A DNA stretch of 5,353 nucleotides from Chloroflexota bacterium. Lineage in GTDB: Bacteria; Chloroflexota; Dehalococcoidia; SZUA-161; SpSt-899. Under the pieces are notes generated by a model. The model worked only from the letters and a program-made list of their open reading frames with translations, did not search any database and was not told where the DNA came from. Where the stretch lies: NCBI GenBank assembly GCA_018657655.1, contig JABHWQ010000350.1:1-5353 (forward strand). Direction: 5' to 3'. The position numbers and the translations under genes were made by a program. This document shows, one piece after another, positions 4,809-5,353 of this stretch; position 1 is the first letter of the stretch; every line of letters begins with the position of its first letter.

Positions 4809-5066
4809 TTGTCAGGATCAGAAATCTTAGGTTGGATTGCCGGAGCGTTCGTCACATGTAGCCTGATACCCCAACTCATTCGCGTGTTCAAACTCAAGAG
4901 CGCCCGGGAAATAAGCCTTCTTTTCAACACCCTGCTTCTACTTGGCGTGCTGATGTGGCTGGGTTATGGCATCGCTCTCAGGTTACTCCCGGTGATCCTG
5001 TGGAATGCAATGGGCGCAATCCTGGTAGGCACTCTGCTGTATGCCAAGCTCAGATTCGGACGATAG
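4809..5066 (+). CDS. SemiSWEET-type sugar transporter (PQ-loop / MtN3 family)
   Basis: An 85-aa protein from TTG 4809, the usual SemiSWEET length; starting at ATG 4776 would add 11 residues ahead of helix 1. It is one three-helix bundle: TM1 about residues 5-24 with the PQ motif in SLIPQLIRVFKLKSA (18-32), TM2 about 35-54 containing the W-x-x-YG pattern (W50, Y53, G54), and TM3 about 60-78 with the conserved Asn (N66 in LWNAMGA). These features mark the family: P21 of the PQ motif acts as a hinge, and W50 and N66 sit where substrate-pocket residues lie in characterised SemiSWEETs. Such proteins work as homodimers moving sugars across the inner membrane by facilitated diffusion; the substrate here is unknown. 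Divergent from the 57-aa gene and convergent with the partial gene at the window end. Confidence 0.9.
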   Translation: MSGSEILGWIAGAFVTCSLIPQLIRVFKLKSAREISLLFNTLLLLGVLMWLGYGIALRLLPVILWNAMGAILVGTLLYAKLRFGR

Positions 5067-5114
5067 TGGCATCCTGCCAATTTGAGACCTTCAAATTGCA
5101 GTCATACCCAGAGC

Positions 5115-5149
5115 AAAAAGGGTGAGGTGATTTTGAATCATCTCGCCCT
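5115..5149 (-). terminator. Rho-independent terminator (best on minus strand, possibly bidirectional)
   Basis: Stem AGGGTGAGGTGAT (5119-5131) pairs with ATCATCTCGCCCT (5137-5149), 13 bp with two G-T wobbles, around the loop TTTGA. On the minus strand the stem is followed by TTTTT (5119-5115), a classic intrinsic terminator 31 nt after the stop of the partial gene at 5181. On the plus strand it lies about 50 nt after the SemiSWEET stop with no immediate T-run (a TTTTT appears about 15 nt later), so termination there would be weaker. Confidence 0.75.
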
Positions 5150-5180
5150 GTGTCATGTGTTACTTTTTCTATGTCAGATA

Positions 5181-5353
5181 TTATTCTGCAGGAGTGTAGG
5201 ACGCCAGCTCAAAGGTCTGCGTGCCATCAAAGAATGATGCATCAGCAATCTTGATGGGGGTGAGGTAATAACCCTCTACAGCCCACCACTCTGTGAAAAG
5301 ATCACCCCCCGATTCAGTGTGCACTACCTTGTAGCAATCGAATGTGCCCGCCG
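5181..5353 (-). CDS. C-terminal part of an unidentified protein (partial at window edge)
   Basis: An open minus-strand frame of 56 residues entering from the window edge and ending at TAA 5183-5181. It contains AGTFDCYKVVHTESGG, then TEWWAVEGYYLTPIKI, and ends with DGTQTFELASYTPAE. The alternating hydrophobic/polar pattern with aromatic residues suggests beta strands, as in secreted or lipoprotein-like beta domains. The other two frames close with stops within about 40 bases, and a good terminator follows the stop, both supporting a real gene. I do not recognise the family; the N-terminus and any signal peptide are outside the window. Confidence 0.65.
   Translation of the reverse strand, partial: AGTFDCYKVVHTESGGDLFTEWWAVEGYYLTPIKIADASFFDGTQTFELASYTPAE

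Noticed and set aside
1..5353. CRISPR array
   Set aside because: No regularly spaced direct repeats of suitable length are present; the repeats seen are single palindromic elements.

Overview
The window looks like a chromosomal stretch from an uncultured bacterium of moderate GC content. Gene content and the dispersed palindromic repeats in the gaps recall Chloroflexota/Dehalococcoidia-like genomes. That placement is an inference from family resemblance; no marker gene is present.

Left part (1-1417, minus strand): a decaying membrane/exosortase-associated module. Bases 1-37 look like one end of an IS3-family insertion sequence. It truncates a small multi-spanning membrane protein gene (30-266, minus). 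Upstream of that lies an EpsI/DUF3485 (exosortase-associated) gene at 364-1197, broken by an in-frame TAA at 988-990. A good minus-strand promoter (1390-1417) sits about 186 nt above the EpsI start. The leader between them holds a 54-codon open frame (1204-1368) with its own ribosome binding site, and a 9-bp inverted repeat enclosing about 90 nt.

Middle (1418-3362, plus strand): an intergenic block carries two palindromic repeat elements (1510-1607 and 1652-1667). Between them and the first gene is a promoter with a perfect TATAAT (1717-1745). Nothing else is evident at 1418-1509. Then come three genes in one direction: a 71-aa ribbon-helix-helix-like protein, a small sulfotransferase and an adenylylsulfate kinase (cysC). 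CysC makes PAPS and the sulfotransferase would use it, so together they form a compact sulfation cassette. The acceptor is unknown and no ATP sulfurylase is in view.

Right part (3420-5353): an HSD10-like short-chain dehydrogenase (minus) converges on cysC. Upstream of it are a palindromic repeat (4277-4339) and a stretch with no evident gene. Next is a divergent pair. One member is a 57-aa minus-strand protein of unknown function with a TTG start, a good SD and a good promoter. The other is a plus-strand SemiSWEET sugar transporter, also best started at TTG. The window ends in the last 56 codons of a minus-strand gene, followed by a clear intrinsic terminator (5115-5149).
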